A stretch of DNA of 11,267 nt, from assembly GCA_050742255.1 (NCBI GenBank), contig JBOGHU010000025.1, positions 1-11,267 on the forward strand, given 5' to 3'. Position 1 is the first letter of the stretch. Every line of letters begins with the position of its first letter. This DNA comes from JBOGHU01 sp050742255 (GTDB lineage: Bacteria; Actinomycetota; Acidimicrobiia; Acidimicrobiales; CADCSY01). This document shows positions 1 through 5,605 of this stretch, in pieces. The notes below the pieces were generated by a model. It was not told the origin of the DNA, searched no databases, and saw only the letters and a program-made list of their open reading frames with translations. Position numbers and translations under genes: made by a program.

Positions 1-270
1 TCCTACCACGGCCACCGACGTCTGATCTGCCCCCACGCCCTCGGCTGGAAAGCCGGCAGGCCCATGGTCCTCGGCTACCAGACCGGCGGACAGACCAGCA
101 CCGGAGCCCTCGACGCCGATCCTCGCAGACGCTGGCGGTGCATGTTCGTCGACGAGATCGACCAGGTCGTCACGGCTGGGCCCGCCAGCCGCTGGGGGAC
201 CGCCGACAACCACAACCACGTGCATCCCTTCTCCGCCATCGACCACGTCGCCATCGCCATCACTCCATGA
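1..270 (+). CDS. C-terminal fragment of a protein with a possible WYL-like domain (5' end outside window)
   Basis: The frame is open from base 1 and ends at a TGA at 268-270, giving 89 residues of a C-terminus. The visible pattern is a basic/aromatic start (SYHGHRRLICPHALGW), a short loop, then VLGYQTGG, a WRCMFVDEIDQVV strand and a His/Asn-rich tail (DNHNHVHPF). This strand-loop-strand layout resembles small-beta-barrel, WYL-like ligand-binding domains seen in accessory regions of actinobacteria, but no diagnostic motif settles it. The ATG at 64 is probably internal, because the similarity-like pattern begins before it. The gene converges on the RibD-like pseudogene and overlaps its extended reading frame by 11 bp. 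Its composition is less GC-rich than the trp region, consistent with an accessory origin. Coding status is fairly likely; the function is uncertain. Confidence 0.5.
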   Translation, partial: SYHGHRRLICPHALGWKAGRPMVLGYQTGGQTSTGALDADPRRRWRCMFVDEIDQVVTAGPASRWGTADNHNHVHPFSAIDHVAIAITP

Positions 271-862
271 GCGTCAACAACAGCGGCGACGAAGAAATAC
301 AGCCGGAGGGCTCACGCGACCTGCGGAACGTAGGGTCGATCACTCGGACGACCTCCAATTCGACCCGCGATGGCAGGACGTCGAACTGTCGTCGGCCGCC
401 GCCGAAGAGCACTGGGATCTGATGGATCACCAGCTCGTCGAGCACGCCGGCCTCGAGCGCCCACTGCGCCGTGTACGCGCCTGCACCAGCACGTATCGGT
501 CCCCGGCGGCGGCCTTCGCCCGGGCCATCGCGCTGGCGATTCCGGCGCTCACGTATGTCACCAACGGATAGTTCGCGACCGGACGGGCCGGGCGGCCGGT
601 GACTGGGCACGAAGATCCGGACACCCTGACGATCTCCGCCCCAGTGATCGATCTGCTCCGCGGTGCGCCGACCCACGACGATCGCACCGAACGCGTGCAT
701 CTCGTCGAACAATTCCCCGACCGGCCCGGACGGCCGCGAGAAGTCCCCGAACCAGTCGTGCAGCCGGTCGAAGCCGTCGCCGCCGGGGTTGTCCGGTTCG
801 TCGTTGGGCCCGGCGATGTACCCGTCGAGTGACATCGACATGTCGAGCACTGATGCAGGCAT
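260..862 (-). pseudogene. RibD/dihydrofolate-reductase-family protein gene with two compensating frameshifts
   Basis: The ATG at 862 follows an AAGG by 5 nt and opens with the family N-terminus VLDMSMSLDGYIAGPNDEP. The middle holds AIVVGRRTAEQIDHWGG and IFVPSHRPPGPS. Near 580 homology jumps to another frame (VANYPLVTYVSAGIASAM, then DRYVLVQ), as if one base had been inserted. Near 481 it returns to the first frame (GAYTAQWALEAGVLDELVIH, IPVLFGGGRRQFDVLP), as if one base had been lost. About 33 codons are therefore out of frame, although the outer frame stays open to a TGA at 260. The usual THLRYRV-type ending of this family is not seen. Members are small NADPH-dependent reductase-like proteins of poorly known substrate. 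Either the gene is decaying or the read has two indel errors; the second cannot be excluded. It sits 8 bp after the VOC fragment. Confidence 0.75.
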
Positions 863-870
863 TTCGACCT

Positions 871-1185
871 TCAGCTTGCCCAGTCGGCCGCAGTGATGCC
901 GGCGGCGTGGCCGGCTGGCCACTGAGCCAACTCGATCCGGTTGCCGTCGGGGTCGACGATCCAGGTCGTCAGAAAGTCGTCTGAGCCATCCGGTGATGCG
1001 GGCACGTCGGCGTCGATGCCGTGGGCGGCGAGCTCGGTGATGGTTGCGTCCATGGACTTGACCTTGATGACCATGTGGGTGAGACGGGTGTCGCCGTCGA
1101 CGTCGCCTCGGTTTGGATCGTTGACGAGTTCGATGGTGACGAACTCGTCGCCGGGGAGTGCGACACATGCGACTCCAACCCTAGG
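871..1185 (-). pseudogene. C-terminal half of a VOC (glyoxalase/bleomycin-resistance fold) protein
   Basis: The frame ending at TGA 871-873 encodes LPGDEFVTIELVNDPNRGD, then RLTHMVIKVKSMDATITEL, then LTTWIVDPDGNRIELAQW. This is the end of the first and all of the second beta-alpha-beta-beta-beta module of a VOC protein. The DPDGNRIEL strand with its metal-ligand-type glutamate is typical. A complete single-chain member has about 125-145 residues and starts with a first-module His/Gln strand. Here, reading upstream past about 1185 gives non-family sequence and then an in-frame TGA near 1250, with no usable start codon except the internal ATG at 1074. The N-terminal third to half is therefore missing. 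It is followed after 8 bp by the RibD-like pseudogene; the pair looks like a broken two-gene unit. The fold is clear, the substrate is not. Confidence 0.65.
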
Positions 1186-1438
1186 TGACCCGAGGCCCCG
1201 GTGGGCCGGCTGCGACCGGTGGAGCGCCGGCAGCCCTGGCAGAGTGGCCTGTCAGGTGGAGCAGGTGGCGACTAGAGAGGGCGGGTGGGGTAACCGCCGC
1301 CTGGGAGACGTAACGGACCTTTTGCCCGTGTCCGCCGTTGGGCGAGTTCTCGACCCATTTTTGGCCCATTTTCGAGCCTGTTTCGGGAGCCACTCCCAAC
1401 TTAGAAAGTCTTTACCTCTCTGACCAGCACTTCCTCCG
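1186..1438. other. Gene-poor, lower-GC gap between the VOC fragment and tRNA-Val
   Basis: About 250 bp hold no convincing gene. On the plus strand, 1355-1376 contains two CCCATTTT words 11 bp apart inside an AT-richer patch that contrasts with the flanking DNA. On the minus strand a 72-codon open frame (1181-1399) begins MGVAPETGSKMGQKWVENS. Its start is reminiscent of the low-complexity tails of some phage-type integrases, but the frame has no domain and is best left uncalled. The stretch lies immediately 3' of a tRNA gene, where integrated elements usually join the chromosome. Nothing else was recognised. Confidence 0.4.
1383..1399 (-). terminator. Possible weak hairpin terminator after tRNA-Val
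   Basis: On the minus strand a seven-pair stem with a GGGAG/CTCCC core and a three-base TGG loop lies about 40 nt downstream of the tRNA 3' end. No T-run follows, so intrinsic termination would be atypical. It is the only compact hairpin I see in the gap. Confidence 0.25.
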
Positions 1439-1510
1439 TGGGCGATGCTGGTTTCGAACCAGCGACCTCTGCCGTGTGAAGGCAGCGCTCTACCGCTGAG
1501 CTAATCGCCC
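1439..1510 (-). tRNA. tRNA-Val (anticodon CAC)
   Basis: The minus strand folds as a complete 72-nt cloverleaf. The acceptor stem GGGCGAT pairs perfectly with ATCGCCC, the D stem is GCTC/GAGC, the anticodon stem CTGCC/GGCAG encloses the loop TTCACAC (anticodon CAC), and the T arm GCTGG-TTCGAAA-CCAGC is standard. The discriminator base is A and CCA is not encoded. CAC decodes GTG, a heavily used valine codon in such GC-rich genomes. The gene overlaps the last 10 nt of the decarboxylase-like gene upstream. A TATGGT box at 1531-1536, about 20 nt before the 5' end and inside that gene, could be its -10 element; no good -35 is visible. The gene marks the border between conserved DNA and the lower-GC accessory stretch. 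Confidence 0.96.
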
Positions 1511-2187
1511 CAGGGCAGGTTCGACCCGAACCATAGCGCGGGCTCGGGGGCCCGCAACGGTGCCCGCAGCGGTGCCCGCAGGCTCGAGGCCAGGCCGACC
1601 GGTCGCCGGGCCGGGCGCACCTGGAGGCGGCCGCCGGCCACGTGCAGGCCGAGATGGCGCCCGGCCAGGGGTGCCAGCTCGTCGTCGTCGGCCACCACCA
1701 CCTCGACGCGGGCGACCCGGGCCCGGCCCCGGAGGCGCCCGGGCACGATCACCGGCCCGTCGCCCCGCCGCTGGAGGGCCCGGACCGGGGCCAGCACCGG
1801 GAGGGGCGGGCCGAGGGGCCGCCCTCGGACCACCAGCCCGCGCTCGACCCAGCGCAGCTCCCGCTCGTCACCGTCCTCGCGCCACACCAGGGTGCCCAGC
1901 TGCTTGGGAAACCCCCAGTTGAGGGTCCCGGCGGTTCTGGACCGGGGCGAGTCCACGACCATGGTGACCACGCACCACCCCGGGCGCAGGCCCAACCGGG
2001 CCGGCTGCGCCAGCGCCAGCTCGAGGTACGGGCCCACCGGCGAGCCCCGGTAGGAGACGGCCAGGACGAGGGTGGGCCCGGGCACCCGGTGGAGGCCCGC
2101 CGGGACTTCCATCACCTCGGTGCGACCACGCGCCAGGGCGACCAGCGACTCCCCGCTCAGGGTCCACGGAGCCGTGGGCACCGTCAC
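1501..2187 (-). CDS. Acetoacetate-decarboxylase-like superfamily protein
   Basis: The product has 228 residues and starts at GTG 2187. It shows the ADC-type core: GPYLELALAQP (53-62), a VVTMVVDSPRSRTAG stretch (73-87) and NWGFPKQLGTL (90-100). In this fold the lysine after the Gly-Phe/Ile-Pro is the Schiff-base residue, here Lys95. The second lysine of the classical Lys-Lys pair, which lowers the pKa, is Gln96, so true acetoacetate decarboxylation is doubtful; related family members act on other substrates or bind pigments or ligands. The C-terminus carries a short LRAP repeat encoded by a 12-bp tandem repeat. The TAG stop lies inside tRNA-Val. A TAGCGT box sits 6 nt before the GTG, suggesting its own leaderless transcript, and the upstream J-domain gene ends 52 bp away. 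The fold call is fairly secure; the activity is unknown. Confidence 0.7.
   Translation of the reverse strand: MTVPTAPWTLSGESLVALARGRTEVMEVPAGLHRVPGPTLVLAVSYRGSPVGPYLELALAQPARLGLRPGWCVVTMVVDSPRSRTAGTLNWGFPKQLGTLVWREDGDERELRWVERGLVVRGRPLGPPLPVLAPVRALQRRGDGPVIVPGRLRGRARVARVEVVVADDDELAPLAGRHLGLHVAGGRLQVRPARRPVGLASSLRAPLRAPLRAPEPALWFGSNLPWGD
1550..1582. repeat. 12-bp tandem repeat, about 2.6 copies
   Basis: The unit gcccgcaRcggt occurs at 1550-1561 and 1562-1573, followed by a partial copy from 1574. It lies in the 3' end of the decarboxylase-like gene and encodes three consecutive Leu-Arg-Ala-Pro units on the minus strand. Such a repeat can expand or contract by slippage without shifting the frame. 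Confidence 0.85.
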
Positions 2188-2193
2188 GGCTCC

Positions 2194-2199
2194 ACGCTA
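2194..2199 (-). promoter_or_regulatory. -10 box (TAGCGT) of the decarboxylase-like gene
   Basis: TAGCGT ends 6 nt before the GTG at 2187, a spacing that would place the transcription start on the start codon. No convincing -35 element is visible. The sequence between (GGAGCC) could also act as a ribosome binding site, though its spacing would be short. Confidence 0.5.
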
Positions 2200-2239
2200 C
2201 CGGGCCACCACGGGCCGGGCTTCCCTGTGCGGGCTCTCC

Positions 2240-2896
2240 CTAGGGGGAGCCACCACCGGGGCCCAGGCACAGCCAGCGCTCCTCGCCCTCGGCGGGGGTG
2301 GCGGTCGAGCCGCTCGGGCACTGCGCCGGGGTGCTCGTCACCATCTCGACCCGACCCAGGTTGGGCTCCCCGCAGGGGACCTGCACCACTCCCACGGCCG
2401 GCTGCACAGACACGCAGCGGCCCACGAGCTGGGACACGTCGGCCCGGTTGCCCTGTCGGTCCCCGCCGGCGAAGGCGGTGAAGACGAAGATGGCTCCCAA
2501 CACCACGAGGACCACCACCCATGGCAGCGCCCGCACGATGGAGATGCCCACGTCGCCGGGCCGGGCTCGGGCGTGCACGTACGGTCGGTCATCGTCATCG
2601 AGACCCAGGTCGTCACCGAGGGGGGGAGCCTGGTCCCGCCCGTTGCCACCGGCCGGCACCGGGGTGGAGCCGGCGACGAGCCGGGCATCGTAGGCGGCCC
2701 GGCTGGTCGGGTCGCCCAGCACCCGCCACGCCTCGTTGACCTCCTGCATGGCCCGGGACGACCGGGCCACCGCCGCCGGGGCGCCGCCGAAGGTGTGATC
2801 GGGGTGGAGCCGGCGAGCCTGGCGGCGGTAGGCGCGCCGGATCTCCTCGGGCGTGGCCCGGGAGGAGACGCCGAGGACCTCGTAGTGCGAGGGCAC
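2240..2896 (-). CDS. Membrane-anchored J-domain protein with a Cys-containing C-terminal domain
   Basis: With the GTG at 2896 the product has 218 residues. A J domain occupies about 2-72 (SHYEVLGVSS, HPD at 31-33, then VNEAWRVLGDPTSRAAYD). An acidic/Pro linker with DDDD follows, then one transmembrane helix at about 125-143 (WVVVLVVLGAIFVFTAF). The C-terminal domain has four cysteines at 161, 175, 193 and 210, spaced like small secreted domains with two disulfides (VGRCV, VPCGEP, AQCPSG, WLCLG). If the J domain is cytoplasmic, the cysteines lie outside the membrane. J domains stimulate DnaK through the HPD loop; no zinc-finger region is present. An ATG lies two codons earlier (2902), but the TACCCT box is only 1 nt before it and 7 nt before the GTG, and starting at the GTG aligns the product with its paralogue at 6448. 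It follows trpA after 56 bp. Confidence 0.85.
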   Translation of the reverse strand: MPSHYEVLGVSSRATPEEIRRAYRRQARRLHPDHTFGGAPAAVARSSRAMQEVNEAWRVLGDPTSRAAYDARLVAGSTPVPAGGNGRDQAPPLGDDLGLDDDDRPYVHARARPGDVGISIVRALPWVVVLVVLGAIFVFTAFAGGDRQGNRADVSQLVGRCVSVQPAVGVVQVPCGEPNLGRVEMVTSTPAQCPSGSTATPAEGEERWLCLGPGGGSP

Positions 2897-2903
2897 CGAC
2901 ATC

Positions 2904-2909
2904 AGGGTA
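2904..2909 (-). promoter_or_regulatory. -10 box (TACCCT) of the second J-domain gene; decides its start
   Basis: TACCCT ends 7 nt before the GTG at 2896 and 1 nt before the ATG at 2902. The local pattern of 6-8 nt spacing therefore favours the GTG as the leaderless start. No Shine-Dalgarno sequence precedes the ATG. Confidence 0.5.
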
Positions 2910-2952
2910 GATCGGGACGGGGTGGGGTCGTGGCCGCTACAAACGCCCGCCA

Positions 2953-3741
2953 CTACCCGGCGTCGAGCCGGCGCCGCAGCTCGCCCACGAACGCCCCCGC
3001 CTCCCGGGGACCCCCGCCGTCGAGGAGGCGGCGGAGCAGGGCCGAGGCCACCACCACGCCATCGGCCTCGGCGCACACCTCGACCGCCTGCTCCGGGGTG
3101 GACACACCGAACCCGATCAGAACCGGTCTCTCGGTGGCCGCCTTCAGCCGCTTGGCCAGGATCGCGGCCGAGGCAGCCACGCTGGACCGCTCGCCGGTAA
3201 CGCCCATGCGGCTGACGCCGTAGACGAAGCCTCGGGACCGTGAAACGATCCGCTCCAGGCGGTCGTCGGGCGTCACCGGGGCCACCAGCAGCACCGACGC
3301 CACCCCGGCGTCGGCCGACTCCCGCTCCCACCCAGCCGACTCCTCGAGGGGCAGGTCGGCCAGGACGGCCCCCACCACCCCGGCCTCGGCCAGGGACCGG
3401 GCGAAGACGCCCTCGCCCCTCCGGAAGACCAGGTTGTAGTAGGTCATGGCCACGAGGGGGACGCCGACGTCGACCCCGGCGAGGGCGTCGAGGATGGACG
3501 TCGGGGTTGCCCCCCGCCCCAGCGCCCGGGCCGAGGCGGCCTGGATGGTGGGCCCGTCCATGACCGGGTCGGAGAAGGGGATGCCCACCTCGATGGCGTC
3601 GGGCCCGGCGTCGGCCACGGCCCCCAACACGTCGAGCCAGTCGGGCGACAGCCCGCCGGTGACATAGGGGACGCACAGCTTGCGCCCCCGGTCCCGCCGG
3701 GTGCGCAGGGTCGTCTCGAGGGCGGCGCTCACAGCGGTCAC
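2953..3741 (-). CDS. trpA: Tryptophan synthase alpha chain
   Basis: The 262-residue protein cleaves indole-3-glycerol phosphate to indole and glyceraldehyde 3-phosphate and passes indole to TrpB. The TIM-barrel signature AIEVGIPFSDPVMDGPTIQ (49-67) contains the catalytic acids Glu51 and Asp62. The phosphate and loop regions MTYYN (99-103), YGVSRMGVTGER (174-185) and LIGFGVSTPEQ (208-218) are in order, and the length is normal. The PDLP segment of many homologues reads ADLP (128-131). The chosen GTG at 3741 overlaps the trpB stop as GTGA, implying translational coupling; a second GTG at 3732 is possible but less well placed. It is the last trp gene of the unit starting at trpC. No terminator is evident in the 56 bp before the next gene. 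Confidence 0.97.
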   Translation of the reverse strand: MTAVSAALETTLRTRRDRGRKLCVPYVTGGLSPDWLDVLGAVADAGPDAIEVGIPFSDPVMDGPTIQAASARALGRGATPTSILDALAGVDVGVPLVAMTYYNLVFRRGEGVFARSLAEAGVVGAVLADLPLEESAGWERESADAGVASVLLVAPVTPDDRLERIVSRSRGFVYGVSRMGVTGERSSVAASAAILAKRLKAATERPVLIGFGVSTPEQAVEVCAEADGVVVASALLRRLLDGGGPREAGAFVGELRRRLDAG

Positions 3742-4949
3742 GGCTTCGACAGCATGGCCATGACCGACGCGGCGTCCTTGTCGCCCCGCCCGCACAGGTT
3801 GACCAGGACAGTTGACCCCGTGGGTATCCCCCGACCCGCCTCCTGGGCCACCCACGCCAGGGCGTGGGCAGGCTCGAGGGCGGGGATGATGCCCTCGCAG
3901 CGGCTCAGGAGCCGGAAGGCCTCGATGACCTCGTCGTCGCCCACCGAGGGGTACTCGGCCCGACCGACGGCGGCCAGGTGGGCGTGCTCGGGACCGACGC
4001 CGGGGTAGTCGAGACCGGCCGCCACCGAGTGGGCCTCGCGGACCTGGCCGTGCTCGTCCTGGAGCAGGAGGCTCTTGGAGCCGTGGACCACCCCGGGCGC
4101 GCCCCTCCCGATGGCGGCGCCTCCGTCGGGCTGGACCCCCACCAGGCGGGCCTCGGTGTCGACGAAGCCAGAGAAGATCCCCGCGGCGTTGGAACCCCCG
4201 CCCACGCAGGCCACCACCACGTCGGGGGCGCCGCCGAGGAGGGCCTGGCACTGCTGGCGGGCCTCGGTGCCGATCACCCGCTGCAGCTCCCGGACCATCC
4301 AGGGGTAGGGGTGGGGGCCCATGACCGAGCCCAGGCAGTAGTGGGTGGTGTCCACGGTCGCCACCCAGTCCCGCATGGCCTCGTTGATGGCGTCCTTGAG
4401 GGTCCGGCTCCCCGACGAGACCGGCCGCACCTCGGCGCCGAGCAGCTCCATCCGGAACACGTTGAGGCCCTGGCGCTCGACGTCGACCTCGCCCATGTAG
4501 ACCGTGCACTCCAGGCCGAAGGCGGCGGCGGCGGTGGCGGTGGCCACCCCGTGCTGGCCGGCGCCGGTCTCGGCCACCAGCCTCCGCTTGCCCATGCGAC
4601 GGGCCAGCAGCGCCTGCCCCACGACGTTGTTGATCTTGTGGGAGCCGGTGTGGCACAGCTCGTCCCGCTTGAGCAGGACCCGCAGGCCCAGGCGCCGGGA
4701 GAGGTTGCGGGCCTCGGTGAGGGGCGAGGGCCGGCCCGCGTAGTCGCGGAGCACCCCGTCCAGCTCCCGGTGGAACCCAGGGTCGGCCCACGCCTGACGG
4801 AAGGCGACCTCGAGCTCCCGGCACGCCGGGACCAGGGCCTCGGGGAGGAAGCACCCGCCAAAGTCGCCGAAGCGCCCCCGCCCGTCGGGCTCGACCATGA
4901 GCCCGGTCGGGACCAGCTCCTCCGGCACCGCCTCGCCCCCCCCTCTCAT
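3738..4949 (-). CDS. trpB: Tryptophan synthase beta chain
   Basis: The 403-residue PLP enzyme condenses indole with serine to tryptophan. HTGSHKINN (100-108) holds the PLP lysine Lys105. AETGAGQHG (126-134) holds the catalytic Glu127. The phosphate cup GGGSNAAG (250-257), EGIIPALE (352-359) and GRGDKD (387-392) are present. The residue before GRGDKD, normally the serine that contacts the PLP ring nitrogen, is Cys386 here; GVE in the middle of the protein reads GVQ (271-273). The ATG at 4949 overlaps the trpF stop (ATGA). Codons 3-5 lie in a run of eight G, and an in-frame GTG at 4928 after a purine-rich stretch is an alternative start. The core family begins around GRFGDFGG (25-32), so either start leaves the enzyme complete. 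It is clearly the TrpB1 type paired with TrpA. Confidence 0.97.
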   Translation of the reverse strand: MRGGGEAVPEELVPTGLMVEPDGRGRFGDFGGCFLPEALVPACRELEVAFRQAWADPGFHRELDGVLRDYAGRPSPLTEARNLSRRLGLRVLLKRDELCHTGSHKINNVVGQALLARRMGKRRLVAETGAGQHGVATATAAAAFGLECTVYMGEVDVERQGLNVFRMELLGAEVRPVSSGSRTLKDAINEAMRDWVATVDTTHYCLGSVMGPHPYPWMVRELQRVIGTEARQQCQALLGGAPDVVVACVGGGSNAAGIFSGFVDTEARLVGVQPDGGAAIGRGAPGVVHGSKSLLLQDEHGQVREAHSVAAGLDYPGVGPEHAHLAAVGRAEYPSVGDDEVIEAFRLLSRCEGIIPALEPAHALAWVAQEAGRGIPTGSTVLVNLCGRGDKDAASVMAMLSKP

Positions 4950-5605
4950 CCGTCGAGCTGCCAGTCGTACGGCTCGGGACCGGCCGCGGCAGCCACGTCG
5001 CGCCGGCTCAGGGACTTGGCCACCCCCAGGAAGGCGCGGAGCAGGCGGGGGTCCTTGCGGCCCGGCTCCACCTCGACCCCGCTCACCACGTCGACTCCCC
5101 AGGGGCGGACCCGGGCGACGGCGTCGGCGACGTTGCCGGCGTGCAGCCCGCCCGCCAGCACCAGGCGCGGGCCCGACGGCACGTCCTCGGCCAGCGACCA
5201 GTCGAACACCTTGCCCGAGCCCGGCCTGGCGCTGTCGAGGACCAGGGCGTCGGCGCCGTGGTCGGCGGCGCGGGCGACCGTGGCGTCGCCGGCGGCGAAG
5301 GCCTTGAAGACGATCCGCACCCTGGCCTTCACCCACTGGGTGTCCTCGGGTGACTCGTGGCCGTGGAGCTGGGCTCCCCCGAGGTCGGCCCGGTTGACGA
5401 TGTCCACCACCCGCTCGGGCGCCTGGTCCCGGAAGACGCCCATCGTGAGCACCTCGGGGGGCAGCCGGCGGACGATGTCGCGCACCCGCTGGGGCGCCAC
5501 CTGGCGGGGCGAGGGGGCGAAGACGAAACCCACCGCGTCCGCGCCCAGGGCCACCGCCAGCAGGGCGTCCTCCTCGCTGGTCGTGCCGCAGACCTTGACG
5601 AACAT
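4946..5605 (-). CDS. trpF: Phosphoribosylanthranilate isomerase
   Basis: The 219-residue TIM barrel performs the Amadori rearrangement of phosphoribosylanthranilate to CdRP. FVKVCGTTSEEDA (2-14) holds the general base Cys6. FVFAPSPRQV (27-36), AQLHGHE (78-84) and LVLDSARPGSGKVFDW (121-136) follow, with the general acid Asp124. LAGGLHAGNV (150-159) and DVVSGVE (172-178) form the phosphate site. The last roughly 20 residues, including EPYDWQLDG, extend a little beyond the usual barrel end. The start ATG overlaps the trpC stop by one base (TGATG), and the stop overlaps trpB by four, so the three genes are coupled. Because TrpF is a stand-alone gene, PriA-type dual-function HisA is not needed here, unlike in many actinobacteria. 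Confidence 0.96.
   Translation of the reverse strand: MFVKVCGTTSEEDALLAVALGADAVGFVFAPSPRQVAPQRVRDIVRRLPPEVLTMGVFRDQAPERVVDIVNRADLGGAQLHGHESPEDTQWVKARVRIVFKAFAAGDATVARAADHGADALVLDSARPGSGKVFDWSLAEDVPSGPRLVLAGGLHAGNVADAVARVRPWGVDVVSGVEVEPGRKDPRLLRAFLGVAKSLSRRDVAAAAGPEPYDWQLDG

Noticed and set aside
2188..2239. GC-rich imperfect inverted repeat before the decarboxylase-like gene as a terminator
   Set aside because: CCGGGCC and GGGCCGG pair with a mismatch and no T-run follows; at this GC content such pairings are common.
2072..3223. 383-codon plus-strand open frame opposite the second J-domain gene and trpA
   Set aside because: It is antisense to recognised genes, has no domain, and is disordered in composition.
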